Assembly: GCF_019097855.1 (NCBI RefSeq)
Contig: NZ_JAHRGL010000001.1
Coordinates: 186,001-250,000 of the forward strand
Reading direction: 5' to 3'
Origin: Geopseudomonas aromaticivorans
GTDB taxonomy: Bacteria; Pseudomonadota; Gammaproteobacteria; Pseudomonadales; Pseudomonadaceae
DNA: 64,000 bases
Every line of letters starts with the position of its first letter. Within the stretch, counting starts at the first letter, position 1. Position numbers and translations under genes: made by a program. Below, piece by piece: positions 32,905-40,687 of this stretch. The notes under the pieces are model-generated. The model was given only the letters and a program-made list of their open reading frames with translations. It was not told the origin of the DNA and searched no databases.

Positions 32905-33495
32905 TTATTCGTCGATAACGCGCTTGGCCATCAGATAACGGCTGTTCCAGTAGCTGCTGGCCAGCTTGTCCACCCGCACGCCACCGCTACGGGTGCTGGA
33001 GGAGTGGATGAACTCGCCATCACCAATATAGATGCCCGCGTGATTTACGCGACCACGACCGCTGGTGGCGAAGAAAATCAGGTCGCCGGGCTGCAGGTCA
33101 TGACGGGCTACTTTCGGCGCCGGCATGTTGATCATCTCGCGGGTCGAGCGCGGCAGCTTGATGCCCGCCTCTTCGCGGAACAGGTAGCCGATGAAACCGC
33201 TGCAATCGAAGCCGGTCGCGCTCGAGCTGCCACCCGGACGGTAGCGCGTACCGATCAGGGAGAAGCCGCGTTCTAGGATGGCGTGCAGGCTGGGCAGCTC
33301 GTAGGGCTTGCCGTCGAGCAGCTGCTGCTCGACGCTGCTCTCTTCCGCCTTGGCGGCGGCTGCGGCGTCCAGTTCGAAGGACAGTTCCTGGTTCGGGCTG
33401 CTGTAGGACTGCTGCGGCTGCTGCGAAGTGCTGGCGCAAGCCGCGAGAAAAAGGGCCAGGGTAAGTGGCACGAGGGGTGCGAAGCGTTTGAGCAT
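32905..33495 (-). CDS. NlpC/P60 family lipoprotein (C40 peptidase), second copy
   Basis: A 196-aa paralogue of the gene at 32272. The signal MLKRFAPLVPLTLALFLAAC has lipobox LAAC. A longer Gln/Ser-rich linker precedes the domain, which has TRYRPGGSSSATGFDCSG, VNHAGIYIG and EFIHSSS. The ATG at 33495 is taken because the signal peptide begins there, although the Shine-Dalgarno is weak. A 111-base gap separates it from its paralogue, so they could be cotranscribed. This matches the PA1198-PA1199 tandem arrangement I recall in P. aeruginosa. Confidence 0.91.
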   Translation of the reverse strand: MLKRFAPLVPLTLALFLAACASTSQQPQQSYSSPNQELSFELDAAAAAKAEESSVEQQLLDGKPYELPSLHAILERGFSLIGTRYRPGGSSSATGFDCSGFIGYLFREEAGIKLPRSTREMINMPAPKVARHDLQPGDLIFFATSGRGRVNHAGIYIGDGEFIHSSSTRSGGVRVDKLASSYWNSRYLMAKRVIDE

Positions 33496-33821
33496 GGGCA
33501 CGACCGTGTCGATGTAAGGGTGGCTGAAATTTGATGAGGCTCGACTATGCCGGCTATCAAGTCGATTTGCAAATTTTATCGGGCAGAGTGTGACTTTGTC
33601 CGCTAGCAGCTCCGTCTGCGCGACACCCTGCCACAGGCAAAGGGCCTGGAGAAAGCCTGAAACCAGCGAGATAGAGCGCTCGCAATCATCCAGCACGCGA
33701 GCCCCCCCAGCGAAGGCGCACAGCTTACGGGAAGCACATGACGGTATGTTTGCCGCTATCGGCGCGGCAAATTCGGCGCCTGGTGAGTGTGTGGAGGCGC
33801 GCAGGTAGCCGGCTCGCCGCC
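33496..33821. other. intergenic region upstream of the NlpC/P60 pair
   Basis: This 326-base region lies between two minus-strand genes. A possible promoter for the lipoprotein pair reads TTGCAA, 17 bases, CATAGT on the minus strand (about 33543-33572). I see no open frame with a ribosome site, no terminator with a U tract and no known RNA in the rest. Confidence 0.35.
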
Positions 33822-34493
33822 TCAGTGATTGACCGTACAGGCCAGCATCATCGACAGCTGGCACAGCGGCCGGCCACTCTGGGCCTGCCATTGGTTGAAG
33901 GCCGCCTGCACCGCCGCCAGGTCGCGCTGACTGGTCGGCGCCTTGTCGACGATGCCCTGCGCCTTGAGCGCAGCGACCACGTCGTCGGTGGGAATGAAGG
34001 TGTCCTTGCCGGCCATGCGCAGGAAGCGCGGCGCAGACAGGCCGCCGAGCTGGCAGCCGTGCTTGCTCAGGTAGCGCCACAGACCGGTGATGTCGCTCGC
34101 CGGCCAGTCGGCCAGCAGGGCGCCGAAGCTGCCATGCTCGCGCGCCACGTCGAGGACGAACTGGGCGTTGCGCGGCACGCTCTTCAGCTTGGCGAGGTGG
34201 CGGATCAGGCGCGCGTCCTGCATCAGCCGCTCGAGATGCTCGGCGCCCATCAGCACCACCTTGTGCGGATCCAAGCCGAAGAACACCTCCTCGAAGGCCG
34301 GCCACTTGCCGTCCACCACGCTGTGCTTGAGCCCGGCGCGGAAGATGCGCAGGCTGAGCAGCGACAGGTAGCGGTCGTCCGGGACGGCGCGCAGCTCGGC
34401 CGTCGACTTCGGCTGCGGCAGACGCGCTTCCAGCGCGGCGGGCGAGCCGAAGCGGCTCAGACAGTATTCGTGCAGCCAGGGGTAATCGCGCAT
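33822..34493 (-). CDS. DNA-3-methyladenine glycosylase I-like protein
   Basis: A 223-aa soluble protein beginning MRDYPWLHEYCLSRFGSPAA. The middle (LSLRIFRAGLKHSVVDGKWPAFEEVF) resembles Tag, the helix-hairpin-helix glycosylase that removes 3-methyladenine from DNA. The usual Tag zinc ligands are not evident, so this is probably the divergent group found in Pseudomonas. The start at 34493 is the first Met giving the conserved N-terminus; a longer frame continues to 34565. It lies 96 bases downstream of the DAHP synthase stop on the same strand. Confidence 0.72.
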   Translation of the reverse strand: MRDYPWLHEYCLSRFGSPAALEARLPQPKSTAELRAVPDDRYLSLLSLRIFRAGLKHSVVDGKWPAFEEVFFGLDPHKVVLMGAEHLERLMQDARLIRHLAKLKSVPRNAQFVLDVAREHGSFGALLADWPASDITGLWRYLSKHGCQLGGLSAPRFLRMAGKDTFIPTDDVVAALKAQGIVDKAPTSQRDLAAVQAAFNQWQAQSGRPLCQLSMMLACTVNH

Positions 34494-34589
34494 TGCCGCT
34501 CCGCTCGCGTGGCAAAAGAAGCGGCAAGGTTGCCCGCAAGCGGCGCCGCCCCGCAAGCCCGGCACGGCTCGCGGGACGCCGCCGTCGCC

Positions 34590-35651
34590 TCAGCCGCGCA
34601 GCCGCTCGGCGGCGCGCAACAGGCTCTGCTCGGTGCCGGCCCAGCCCAGGCAGCCGTCGGTGATCGACACCCCGTAGCGCAGCGCGCCGGACAGCGGCTG
34701 GCAGCCGTCGAACAGATGGCTTTCCAGCATCACCCCCCGCAGGCTGGCATCGCCGGCCAGGCGCTGGTCGAGCACATCCTCCAGCACCTGCGGCTGGCGC
34801 AGCGGATCCTTGCCGCTGTTGGCGTGACTGCAATCGACCACGATCCGCGCCGGGATGCCCTGGCGCTCGAGCGCGACGCGGGCGGCGGCGACGCTGCCGG
34901 CGTCATGATTCGGTCCGCCGTGGCCGCCGCGCAGCACCAGATGGGTATCCGGGTTGCCGCGGGTTTCCAGCAGCGCCGGGTGGCCGAGGGCGTCGATGCC
35001 GAAGTGGCGGTGCGCGTGCGCCGCCGAGCGCATGGCGTCGCAGGCAATCCCCAGGCTGCCGTCCGTGCCGTTCTTGAAGCCCACCGGCAGGTCCAGGCCG
35101 CTGACCATCTCGCGGTGAATCTGCGACTCGCTGGTGCGCGCGCCGATCGCCGCCCAGCCGAGCAGATCGTCGAAATAGCCGGCCGCCAGCGGCTGCAGCA
35201 GTTCGCTGGCCAGCGGCAGGCCGAGCTCGAGGATGTCCAGCATCAACCGGCGCGACAGCGCCAGCCCCGCCGCCATGTCGCCGCTGCCGTCCAGATGCGG
35301 GTCGTAGACCAGTCCCTTCCAGCCGATCGTGGTGCGCGGCTTCTCGACGTAGGCACGCATCACCAGCAGCAGCCGGTCGTCGACCTGCGGCGCCAGCGCG
35401 GCCAGGCGTGCGGCGTAGTCGAGGGCCGACTCGGCATCGTGCAGCGAGCAGGGGCCGAGCACCACCAGCAGGCGCGGGTCCTGGCCGTCGAGTACGGCGC
35501 GGATGGCGGCCCGGTCGCGCTCGACGCGGGCGGCGAGCGTGTCGCTCAGCGGCAGGCGCTGGCGCAACAGGGCGGGGCTGGGCAGCGGCTGGGCGCTGCG
35601 GCGGGCCGGGGATTGGGGGGTGGCGAGTCGGGCGGAAGCGGAGACATTCAT
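34590..35651 (-). CDS. 3-deoxy-7-phosphoheptulonate (DAHP) synthase, class I
   Basis: A 353-aa enzyme condensing phosphoenolpyruvate and erythrose 4-phosphate, the first step of the shikimate pathway to Phe, Tyr and Trp. Motifs are LVVLGPCSLHD, MRAYVEKPRTTIGWKGL, VGFKNGTDGSL, LRGGHGGPNHD and VVDCSHANSGKDP. The protein is of AroF/AroG/AroH type; which aromatic acid inhibits it cannot be read from the sequence. AAAGGA lies 10 bases before the ATG, inside a small hairpin (35659-35672). Two aromatic-rich mini-ORFs and a terminator precede it, which strongly suggests attenuation. Confidence 0.94.
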   Translation of the reverse strand: MNVSASARLATPQSPARRSAQPLPSPALLRQRLPLSDTLAARVERDRAAIRAVLDGQDPRLLVVLGPCSLHDAESALDYAARLAALAPQVDDRLLLVMRAYVEKPRTTIGWKGLVYDPHLDGSGDMAAGLALSRRLMLDILELGLPLASELLQPLAAGYFDDLLGWAAIGARTSESQIHREMVSGLDLPVGFKNGTDGSLGIACDAMRSAAHAHRHFGIDALGHPALLETRGNPDTHLVLRGGHGGPNHDAGSVAAARVALERQGIPARIVVDCSHANSGKDPLRQPQVLEDVLDQRLAGDASLRGVMLESHLFDGCQPLSGALRYGVSITDGCLGWAGTEQSLLRAAERLRG

Positions 35652-35658
35652 GATCTGG

Positions 35659-35672
35659 CGGTCCTTTGACCG
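35659..35672 (-). promoter_or_regulatory. hairpin over the DAHP synthase ribosome site
   Basis: On the minus strand CGGTC-AAAG-GACCG forms a perfect 5-bp stem. The Shine-Dalgarno AAAGGA lies in its loop and 3' arm. It may limit initiation unless ribosomes translating the mini-ORF that ends at 35692 open it. Confidence 0.5.
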
Positions 35673-35691
35673 GCGGCAATGCCGCGCGGCG

Positions 35692-35790
35692 CTAGCGAAT
35701 TGTTCGGTCGAGAGGTAGCGAAGCGGCGGTGCAACGGCTAAATCGCCAGTCGTAGCGGCAGTAGCGGTAACAGGTGCGGTAGCTGTTCAT
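35692..35790 (-). CDS. aromatic-rich leader peptide 2
   Basis: A 32-codon frame starting MNSYRTCYRYCRYDWRF. Within the first 17 codons there are four Tyr, one Trp and one Phe, plus two Cys and four Arg. A GAGGA ribosome site lies 7 bases before the ATG. It stops 40 bases before the DAHP synthase start. Such density of aromatic codons is not expected by chance and matches leader peptides that sense charged aromatic tRNAs. Expression is inferred. Confidence 0.65.
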   Translation of the reverse strand: MNSYRTCYRYCRYDWRFSRCTAASLPLDRTIR

Positions 35791-35830
35791 CGGTGGATCC
35801 TCGTTGCGTCGGGCCTTGTCCGGCCGGAAA

Positions 35831-35866
35831 AACAAAACCCCCGGTTGGGTTGCCAACCGGGGGTTT
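35831..35866 (-). terminator. attenuator-type intrinsic terminator
   Basis: On the minus strand CCCCCGGTTGG (35863-35853), a 4-base loop, CCAACCGGGGG (35848-35838) form an 11-bp stem, extended by AAA/TTT, and followed by TTTTGTTTTT. It lies 49 bases after the stop of leader peptide 1 and 41 bases before leader peptide 2. Its position between a leader peptide and a biosynthetic gene suggests an attenuator. Confidence 0.85.
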
Positions 35867-35900
35867 GGGGGAACTGCTGGGTGGCGACCCTGTTACTCGG

Positions 35901-35922
35901 GCGCCTGTGGGGTATCAGGCGC
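35901..35922 (-). promoter_or_regulatory. hairpin at the stop of leader peptide 1
   Basis: GCGCCTG (minus 35922-35916), 8-base loop, CAGGCGC (35907-35901). The TGA of leader peptide 1 sits at its base, so a ribosome at or near the stop would disrupt it. This is where a pause or 1:2 hairpin is expected in an attenuator. Confidence 0.5.
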
Positions 35923-36046
35923 TCAGGCAGCTAAACCAAAACCCATAAAAGGAATACGCGCCAGCGACGACCAGCGGCGCGCACGCCAGCGCGGCGCAAG
36001 CGGCACCGGTGCGGGCGAGGGGCTGATGGTCGAGGCTGAGCGGCAT
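35915..36046 (-). CDS. aromatic-rich leader peptide 1
   Basis: A 43-codon frame starting MPLSLDHQPLARTGAAC and ending YSFYGFWFSCLSA. The final aromatic run holds two Tyr, three Phe and one Trp in eight codons, just ahead of the stop. A good ribosome site (GGAGA) lies 7 bases before the ATG at 36046. The stop overlaps a hairpin and a strong intrinsic terminator follows. The arrangement is that of a transcription-attenuation leader controlling the DAHP synthase gene. Confidence 0.7.
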   Translation of the reverse strand: MPLSLDHQPLARTGAACAALACAPLVVAGAYSFYGFWFSCLSA

Positions 36047-36070
36047 GTCGTTCTCCAGAAGGATGCTGGA

Positions 36071-36099
36071 ACCTTACTGCAGGGGTGGCCGGCTGACAA
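36071..36099 (-). promoter_or_regulatory. promoter of the DAHP synthase leader
   Basis: On the minus strand TTGTCA (36099-36094), 17 bases, TAAGGT (36076-36071). Start near 36064 would give an 18-base 5' UTR before leader peptide 1. The -35 lies within a GGCCGGCT/AGCCGGCC hairpin (36087-36106) that follows the ttcA stop. Confidence 0.55.
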
Positions 36100-36114
36100 G
36101 CCGGCCGCATCCAC

Positions 36115-36939
36115 TCAGAGGCTCATCACGTCGATGAAGCGCGGAGTGGCGTCGTCGTCGATCTTCAGGCTCTGGAAGTCGAACAGGTTGCGGTCGGCCA
36201 GCTGCGAGGGCACCACGTTCTGCAGGGCGCGGAACATGATCTCGGTGCGCCCCGGCGACTTGCGTTCCCACTCGTGGAGCATCTCCTTGACCACCTGGCG
36301 CTGCAGGTTCTCCTGCGAGCCGCACAGGTTGCACGGGATGATCGGGAACTCCTTGAGCTGGGCGTAGGCCTCGATGTCCTTCTCGCTGCAGTAGGCCAGC
36401 GGACGGATCACTACGTTGCGGCCGTCGTCGGAGAGCAGCTTGGGCGGCATGGCCTTGAGGGTGCCGCCGTAGAACATGTTGAGGAAGAAGGTCTCGAGGA
36501 TGTCGTCGCGATGGTGGCCAAGAGCCATCTTGGTCGCACCGATCTCGTCGGCATAGGTGTACAGGGTGCCGCGGCGCAGGCGCGAGCACAGCGAGCAGGT
36601 GGTCTTGCCTTCCGGGATCTTCTCCTTGACCACCGAGTAGGTGTCCTTCTCGATGATGTGGTAGTCGACGCCGATGGACTTCAGGTACTCCGGCAGCACG
36701 TGCTCGGGGAAGCCCGGCTGCTTCTGGTCCATGTTCACCGCCACGATCTCGAACTTGATCGGCGCGACCTTCTGCAGATAGAGCAGCACGTCGAGCATGG
36801 TGTAGCTGTCCTTGCCGCCGGACAGGCAGACCATGACCTTGTCGCCGTCCTCGATCATGTTGAAGTCGGTGACGGCTTCGCCGGCCTGGCGACGCAGGCG
36901 TTTCTGCAGCTTGTTCTGGTTGACCGAAAGGGTGCCCAT
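36115..36939 (-). CDS. ttcA: tRNA 2-thiocytidine biosynthesis protein TtcA
   Basis: A 274-aa enzyme that thiolates cytidine 32 of certain tRNAs, using ATP and a [4Fe-4S] cluster. The PP-loop is [12 protein letters not shown] near residue 40. Two Cys pairs, [12 protein letters not shown] and [12 protein letters not shown], supply cluster ligands. [14 protein letters not shown] is the conserved middle motif. Length is normal. It is divergent from the J-domain gene; the DAHP synthase leader begins about 50 bases after its stop. Confidence 0.95.
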   Translation of the reverse strand: MGTLSVNQNKLQKRLRRQAGEAVTDFNMIEDGDKVMVCLSGGKDSYTMLDVLLYLQKVAPIKFEIVAVNMDQKQPGFPEHVLPEYLKSIGVDYHIIEKDTYSVVKEKIPEGKTTCSLCSRLRRGTLYTYADEIGATKMALGHHRDDILETFFLNMFYGGTLKAMPPKLLSDDGRNVVIRPLAYCSEKDIEAYAQLKEFPIIPCNLCGSQENLQRQVVKEMLHEWERKSPGRTEIMFRALQNVVPSQLADRNLFDFQSLKIDDDATPRFIDVMSL

Positions 36940-37115
36940 GGTGGTGTGGAGTCCGGGGGAGTTGCGAAAAAGGCGCTCATTTTACGCACAAACGCGCGAT
37001 CACCCCAGCCCAATCGAGACCACCGATCGCGGATGTCGGCGCGGCACTGCGAGGCGGATCACGCCGTGCGCCGGCGTCCGGCAATCGCCCCGCGGGCGCA
37101 TGCTAGGCTCAGCCC

Positions 37116-37709
37116 ATGAACAGCCTTTTCGATCCCGCCCTCGACCTGCTCGAGCAACTGCTGACGCTGCTGCGCCAGTCCCCCGACGGACTCAGCGAAC
37201 ACCAGCTCATCCAGCAGCTCAAGAGCGGACACTGCACGCACATCCCCAATCTGCCGCTGCGCGACAGGCTGGTGCTGTTTCGCACCCACTTCCTGGTGTT
37301 CAACGCCCTCTACCGCCTGCGCGACCGCCTGTGGGCCGAGCAAAGTGCGCATCTGGACATCAGCCCCCTGCTGATCCGCCTGATGCCCTACCGGGATGGC
37401 GCACAGGGTCTCGTCGAGCACGATGCGCTACGCGCCTACTACCTCGACGAGGCGCACCTGCGCGACACCAGCGAAGCGGATGTCGAGCACCTGCTGCAGA
37501 GCTTCTGGACCCGCATGCACCACGGCGAGGAACAGCAGGCGGCGCTGGAATTGTTCGGCCTGGACGCCCGCACCGACTACCCGGCCATCCGCCTGCGCTA
37601 TCGCCAGCTGGTCAGCCAGCACCACCCGGATCGCGGCGGCAGCACCACGCGCCTGCAGTCGATCAACAAGGCGATGGAAATTCTGGATCGCTATTACAGC
37701 CCTCGCTGA
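37116..37709 (+). CDS. DNA-J related protein with C-terminal J domain
   Basis: A 197-aa protein. The first two thirds match the DNAJ-related N-terminal family (LLTLLRQSPDGLSEHQLIQQLK, LFRTHFLVFNALYRLRDRLW). The last 60 residues form a J domain with HPD in LVSQHHPDRGGS, the motif that stimulates DnaK ATPase. So it is probably a DnaK cochaperone with an unknown client. No zinc-finger or Gly/Phe region as in DnaJ itself. Confidence 0.87.
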   Translation: MNSLFDPALDLLEQLLTLLRQSPDGLSEHQLIQQLKSGHCTHIPNLPLRDRLVLFRTHFLVFNALYRLRDRLWAEQSAHLDISPLLIRLMPYRDGAQGLVEHDALRAYYLDEAHLRDTSEADVEHLLQSFWTRMHHGEEQQAALELFGLDARTDYPAIRLRYRQLVSQHHPDRGGSTTRLQSINKAMEILDRYYSPR

Positions 37710-37866
37710 GAGGCAAAATCGCTCTACCCTCCCCCGCTGCAGCCGGCGACCGGCGCCTATACTGTGACATAAGGTCGCATAGGCCGACCCGGCACCGGAC
37801 GGCACTGGCCATGTGCCTCCGGCGCCCCGTCTGGGGCGATCCGCATATAAGAAGGAGGTATTGCTC

Positions 37867-38466
37867 ATGATCAACCACGTTTGGGGGCTCTTCACCCATC
37901 CTGATCAGGAATGGCAAGAGATCCGTGGCGAGCACGAAAGCATCAGCCACATGTACCTGAGCCATGTCCTGCTACTGGCTGCCATTCCGGCCATTTCCGC
38001 CTACATCGGCACCACCCAGGTCGGCTGGTCGATAGCCGGCGGCGAGGCGGTACGCCTGACGGCAGGTAGCGCACTGCAGATGACGATAATGTCCTACCTC
38101 GCCATGCTGGTCGGCGTTGCCGTGATGGGTGCCTTCATCCACTGGATGGCCCGCACCTACGATGCCAACCCGAGCCTGAGCGATTGCATGGTGTTTGCTG
38201 CCTACTGCGCCACGCCTCTGTTCATCGGTGGCCTGGCCGCCCTGTATCCGAACATGTGGCTGAGCATGGCGATCGGCACCGCAGCGGTGTGCTACACGGC
38301 TTACCTGCTGTATGTCGGCATCCCGTCCTTCATGAACATTCCCAAGGAAGAAGGCTTCATGTTCTCCAGCTCGGTGCTGGCGGTGGGACTGGTGGTGCTG
38401 GTGGCGATCATGGCCACCTCGGTCGTCCTGTGGGGGTTTGGCGTGGGTCCCGTCTATGCACGCTGA
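37867..38466 (+). CDS. YIP1-family inner membrane protein
   Basis: A 199-aa protein with about five hydrophobic segments, starting MINHVWGLFTHPDQEWQEI. The N-terminal FTHPDQEW motif and the membrane topology fit the bacterial YIP1/DUF1282 family, function unknown. The ATG at 37867 has GGAGG eight bases upstream, which decides it over a longer frame from 37813. A terminator follows at 38489. Confidence 0.85.
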   Translation: MINHVWGLFTHPDQEWQEIRGEHESISHMYLSHVLLLAAIPAISAYIGTTQVGWSIAGGEAVRLTAGSALQMTIMSYLAMLVGVAVMGAFIHWMARTYDANPSLSDCMVFAAYCATPLFIGGLAALYPNMWLSMAIGTAAVCYTAYLLYVGIPSFMNIPKEEGFMFSSSVLAVGLVVLVAIMATSVVLWGFGVGPVYAR

Positions 38467-38488
38467 ATAAGCAAGGACCCTTCACTTG

Positions 38489-38516
38489 AGGCCGCCTGTG
38501 GGCGGCCTTGTTGTTT
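38489..38516 (+). terminator. intrinsic terminator after the YIP1 gene
   Basis: AGGCCGCC (38489-38496), loop TGTG, GGCGGCCTT (38501-38509) followed by TTGTTTG, 22 bases after the YIP1-family stop. Confidence 0.85.
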
Positions 38517-38580
38517 GTGCGGCGCACGCTGTCGACCAGTTTGGGCATAATCGGTGCAACCTCTCAGGAGCCACCCGCTC

Positions 38581-39072
38581 ATGTCCGAACAGCTCATGGC
38601 CCGCGTCGAGGCCTGCTACCAGCAGGCCGAAGCCTTCTTCGCCCGCCGCTTCCTGCGCCCCGAGGTCAGCCTGCGCCTGCGCGGGCTCAAGGCAGGGGTC
38701 GCCCACCTGAGCGAAAACCGCCTGCGCTTCAACGCCCAGCTGTATCGGGAGAATCGCGAGCATTTCCTGCGCCAGACCGTCGCCCACGAAGTGGCGCACC
38801 TGGTCGCCCACCAGCTGTTCGGCTCAGGCATCCGCCCGCACGGCAGCGAGTGGCAAGGGATCATGGCCAGGGTCTACGGCCTGCCGGCCGAGCGCTGCCA
38901 TACGTATGAAGTGAAACGCCGGCAGCGGCACTATCTGTACCGCTGCCGGTGTCCGGACGGGGAGTTTCCGTTCACCCCGCAGCGCCATGCGCTGGTGCTG
39001 CGGGGGCGCCGTTACCTGTGCCGGCGCTGCAGAGAGACGCTAGTCTTCAGCGGCGAGCTACGTCAGCCGTAA
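38581..39072 (+). CDS. SprT-like zinc metalloprotease family protein
   Basis: A 163-aa protein with the zinc-binding motif HEVAH at residues 69-73 and a C-terminal Cys-rich ribbon ([17 protein letters not shown]). This is the SprT/SprTN type domain, which in eukaryotes cleaves DNA-protein crosslinks; the bacterial role is not established. The ATG at 38581 ([13 protein letters not shown]) is the family start. Its 3' end overlaps the convergent dctA by 26 bases. Confidence 0.88.
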   Translation: MSEQLMARVEACYQQAEAFFARRFLRPEVSLRLRGLKAGVAHLSENRLRFNAQLYRENREHFLRQTVAHEVAHLVAHQLFGSGIRPHGSEWQGIMARVYGLPAERCHTYEVKRRQRHYLYRCRCPDGEFPFTPQRHALVLRGRRYLCRRCRETLVFSGELRQP

Positions 39073-40369
39073 CCACCGCCTCGGCCACCAGCGGCAGCTC
39101 CACCGCCGTGCGGCTGGGGCTGGCCAGCTCGCGCTGCAGCTGCTCGTTGTCCAGCTGGCCGCACCACTTGGCCACCACCACGCTGGCCACGCCGTTGCCG
39201 ATCAGGTTGGTCAGCGCGCGCGCTTCGGACATGAAACGGTCGATGCCGAGGATCAGTGCCAGACCGGCCACCGGCAGGCCGCCGACCGCCGACAGGGTGG
39301 CAGCGAGGACGATGAAGCCGCTGCCAGTCACGCCCGCAGCGCCCTTGGAGGAGATCAGCAGCACCGCCAGCAGGGTCAGCTGCTGGGTCAGGTCCATCGG
39401 CGTATCGGTGGCCTGGGCGATGAACACGGCGGCCATGGTCAGGTAGATCGAGGTGCCGTCGAGGTTGAAGGAGTAGCCGGTAGGAATCACCAAGCCAACC
39501 ACCGACTTGTGGCAACCGAGCTTCTCCATCTTGTTCAGCATGCGCGGCAGCGCCGACTCGGAGGACGAGGTGCCGAGCACGATCAGCAGCTCCTCACGGA
39601 TGTAGTTGATGAAGCGCAGGATGCTGAAGCCGTTGGCGCGGGCAATCGCGCCGAGCACCATCAGCACGAAGAACACGCAGGTGATGTAGAAGCACAGCAT
39701 CAGCTGGCCGAGCTGCACCAGCGAACCGACGCCGTACTTGCCGATGGTGAAGGCCATGGCGCCGAAGGCACCGAGCGGAGCCAGCTTCATGATCACGCCG
39801 ATGATGCCAAACATCACATGGGCAATGCCGTCGATGAACTCCAGCACCGGCTTGCCCAGCTTGCCCATGCGCTGCAGGGCGAAAGCGAACAGGATGGCGA
39901 AGAACAGCACCTGGAGGATGTTGCCCTCGGCGAAGGCACCGACCACGGTGTTCGGGATCACGTTCATCAGGAAGGCCACGGTGCTCTGCTCGGCACCGGC
40001 CTTGGTATAGGCGGCGATGCTGCTGGCATCCAGGGTGGCGGGATCGATATGCATGCCGGCGCCCGGCTGCGCCACGTTGACTACGACCAGGCCGATGACC
40101 AGCGCTACGGTGGAGACGACTTCGAAATACAGCAGGGCGATGCCGCCGGTCTTGCCTACTGCCTTCATGTCCTGCATGCCGGCGATGCCGCTGACCACGG
40201 TACAGAAGATGATCGGCGCAATGGCCATCTTGATCAGCTTGACGAAGCCGTCACCCAGGGGCTTCATCGCCGCGCCGGTTTCCGGATAGAAATGGCCCAG
40301 CGCAACGCCGATGGCGATCGCGACCAACACCTGGACGTACAGGCTCTTGTAGAACGGTTGACGAGGCAT
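39047..40369 (-). CDS. dctA: C4-dicarboxylate:cation symporter DctA
   Basis: A 440-aa inner-membrane transporter for succinate, fumarate and malate. It starts [21 protein letters not shown] and has eight transmembrane segments plus re-entrant loops. The conserved [11 protein letters not shown] motif and the [12 protein letters not shown] and [14 protein letters not shown] binding motifs are present. A perfect sigma-54 promoter lies 124 bases upstream, matching the DctB/DctD-RpoN control of dctA known in Pseudomonas and Rhizobium. dctBD are not in the window. Confidence 0.96.
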   Translation of the reverse strand: MPRQPFYKSLYVQVLVAIAIGVALGHFYPETGAAMKPLGDGFVKLIKMAIAPIIFCTVVSGIAGMQDMKAVGKTGGIALLYFEVVSTVALVIGLVVVNVAQPGAGMHIDPATLDASSIAAYTKAGAEQSTVAFLMNVIPNTVVGAFAEGNILQVLFFAILFAFALQRMGKLGKPVLEFIDGIAHVMFGIIGVIMKLAPLGAFGAMAFTIGKYGVGSLVQLGQLMLCFYITCVFFVLMVLGAIARANGFSILRFINYIREELLIVLGTSSSESALPRMLNKMEKLGCHKSVVGLVIPTGYSFNLDGTSIYLTMAAVFIAQATDTPMDLTQQLTLLAVLLISSKGAAGVTGSGFIVLAATLSAVGGLPVAGLALILGIDRFMSEARALTNLIGNGVASVVVAKWCGQLDNEQLQRELASPSRTAVELPLVAEAVVTADVARR

Positions 40370-40492
40370 GACTGTTTTTCTCCCGGGCGACCGTCTCCCA
40401 GCTCCTTGCGGCAGACTTCACCAAGCGCGGTAGCCCCCTATCCGAGGGACTTGTTGTACCCCCGCGTCCGGGACGAAGGGGCAGATTGATAC

Positions 40493-40508
40493 AGCAAGCC
40501 CCGTGCCA
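40493..40508 (-). promoter_or_regulatory. sigma-54 promoter of dctA
   Basis: On the minus strand TGGCACGGGGCTTGCT matches the consensus TGGCACG-N4-TTGCW at every fixed position. A start about 12 bases on gives a 5' UTR of about 113 bases to dctA. It also predicts an upstream enhancer, seen at 40582-40620. Confidence 0.88.
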
Positions 40509-40581
40509 CCCACGGAAAAACACATAAAACCCATTTAAATCAATGACTTGAGCATATACAAAGGCTTCCAACCGTCCTCTT

Positions 40582-40620
40582 GCGGCGGGAATCCGCCGCC
40601 CGCCCGGCGGGAAATCCGCC
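40582..40620. promoter_or_regulatory. tandem palindromes, candidate DctD enhancer sites
   Basis: Two inverted repeats share the GGCGG-GAA(A)T-CCGCC core: GCGGCGG-GAAT-CCGCCGC at 40582-40599 (counted to 40599) and GGCGG-GAAAT-CCGCC at 40606-40620. Their centres are about 22 bp apart, two helical turns. They lie about 80-115 bp upstream of the sigma-54 promoter, the right range for a bacterial enhancer-binding protein. Confidence 0.65.
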
Positions 40621-40687
40621 AGCCTTGCCTTCACAGCCGTGATTCAGCCACCTACGCTTGTGAGTCAGTCAACTCGGAGGACTTGTC

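Noticed and set aside
33496-34833. A long frame fusing the second NlpC/P60 gene to upstream sequence
   Set aside because: The upstream part overlaps the glycosylase-like gene in another frame; the signal peptide fixes the start at 33495.
35838-35866. Simple terminator of ttcA
   Set aside because: It lies over 250 bases past the ttcA stop and follows a promoter, a ribosome site and an aromatic-rich ORF, so an attenuator fits better. A role in ending ttcA read-through is not excluded.
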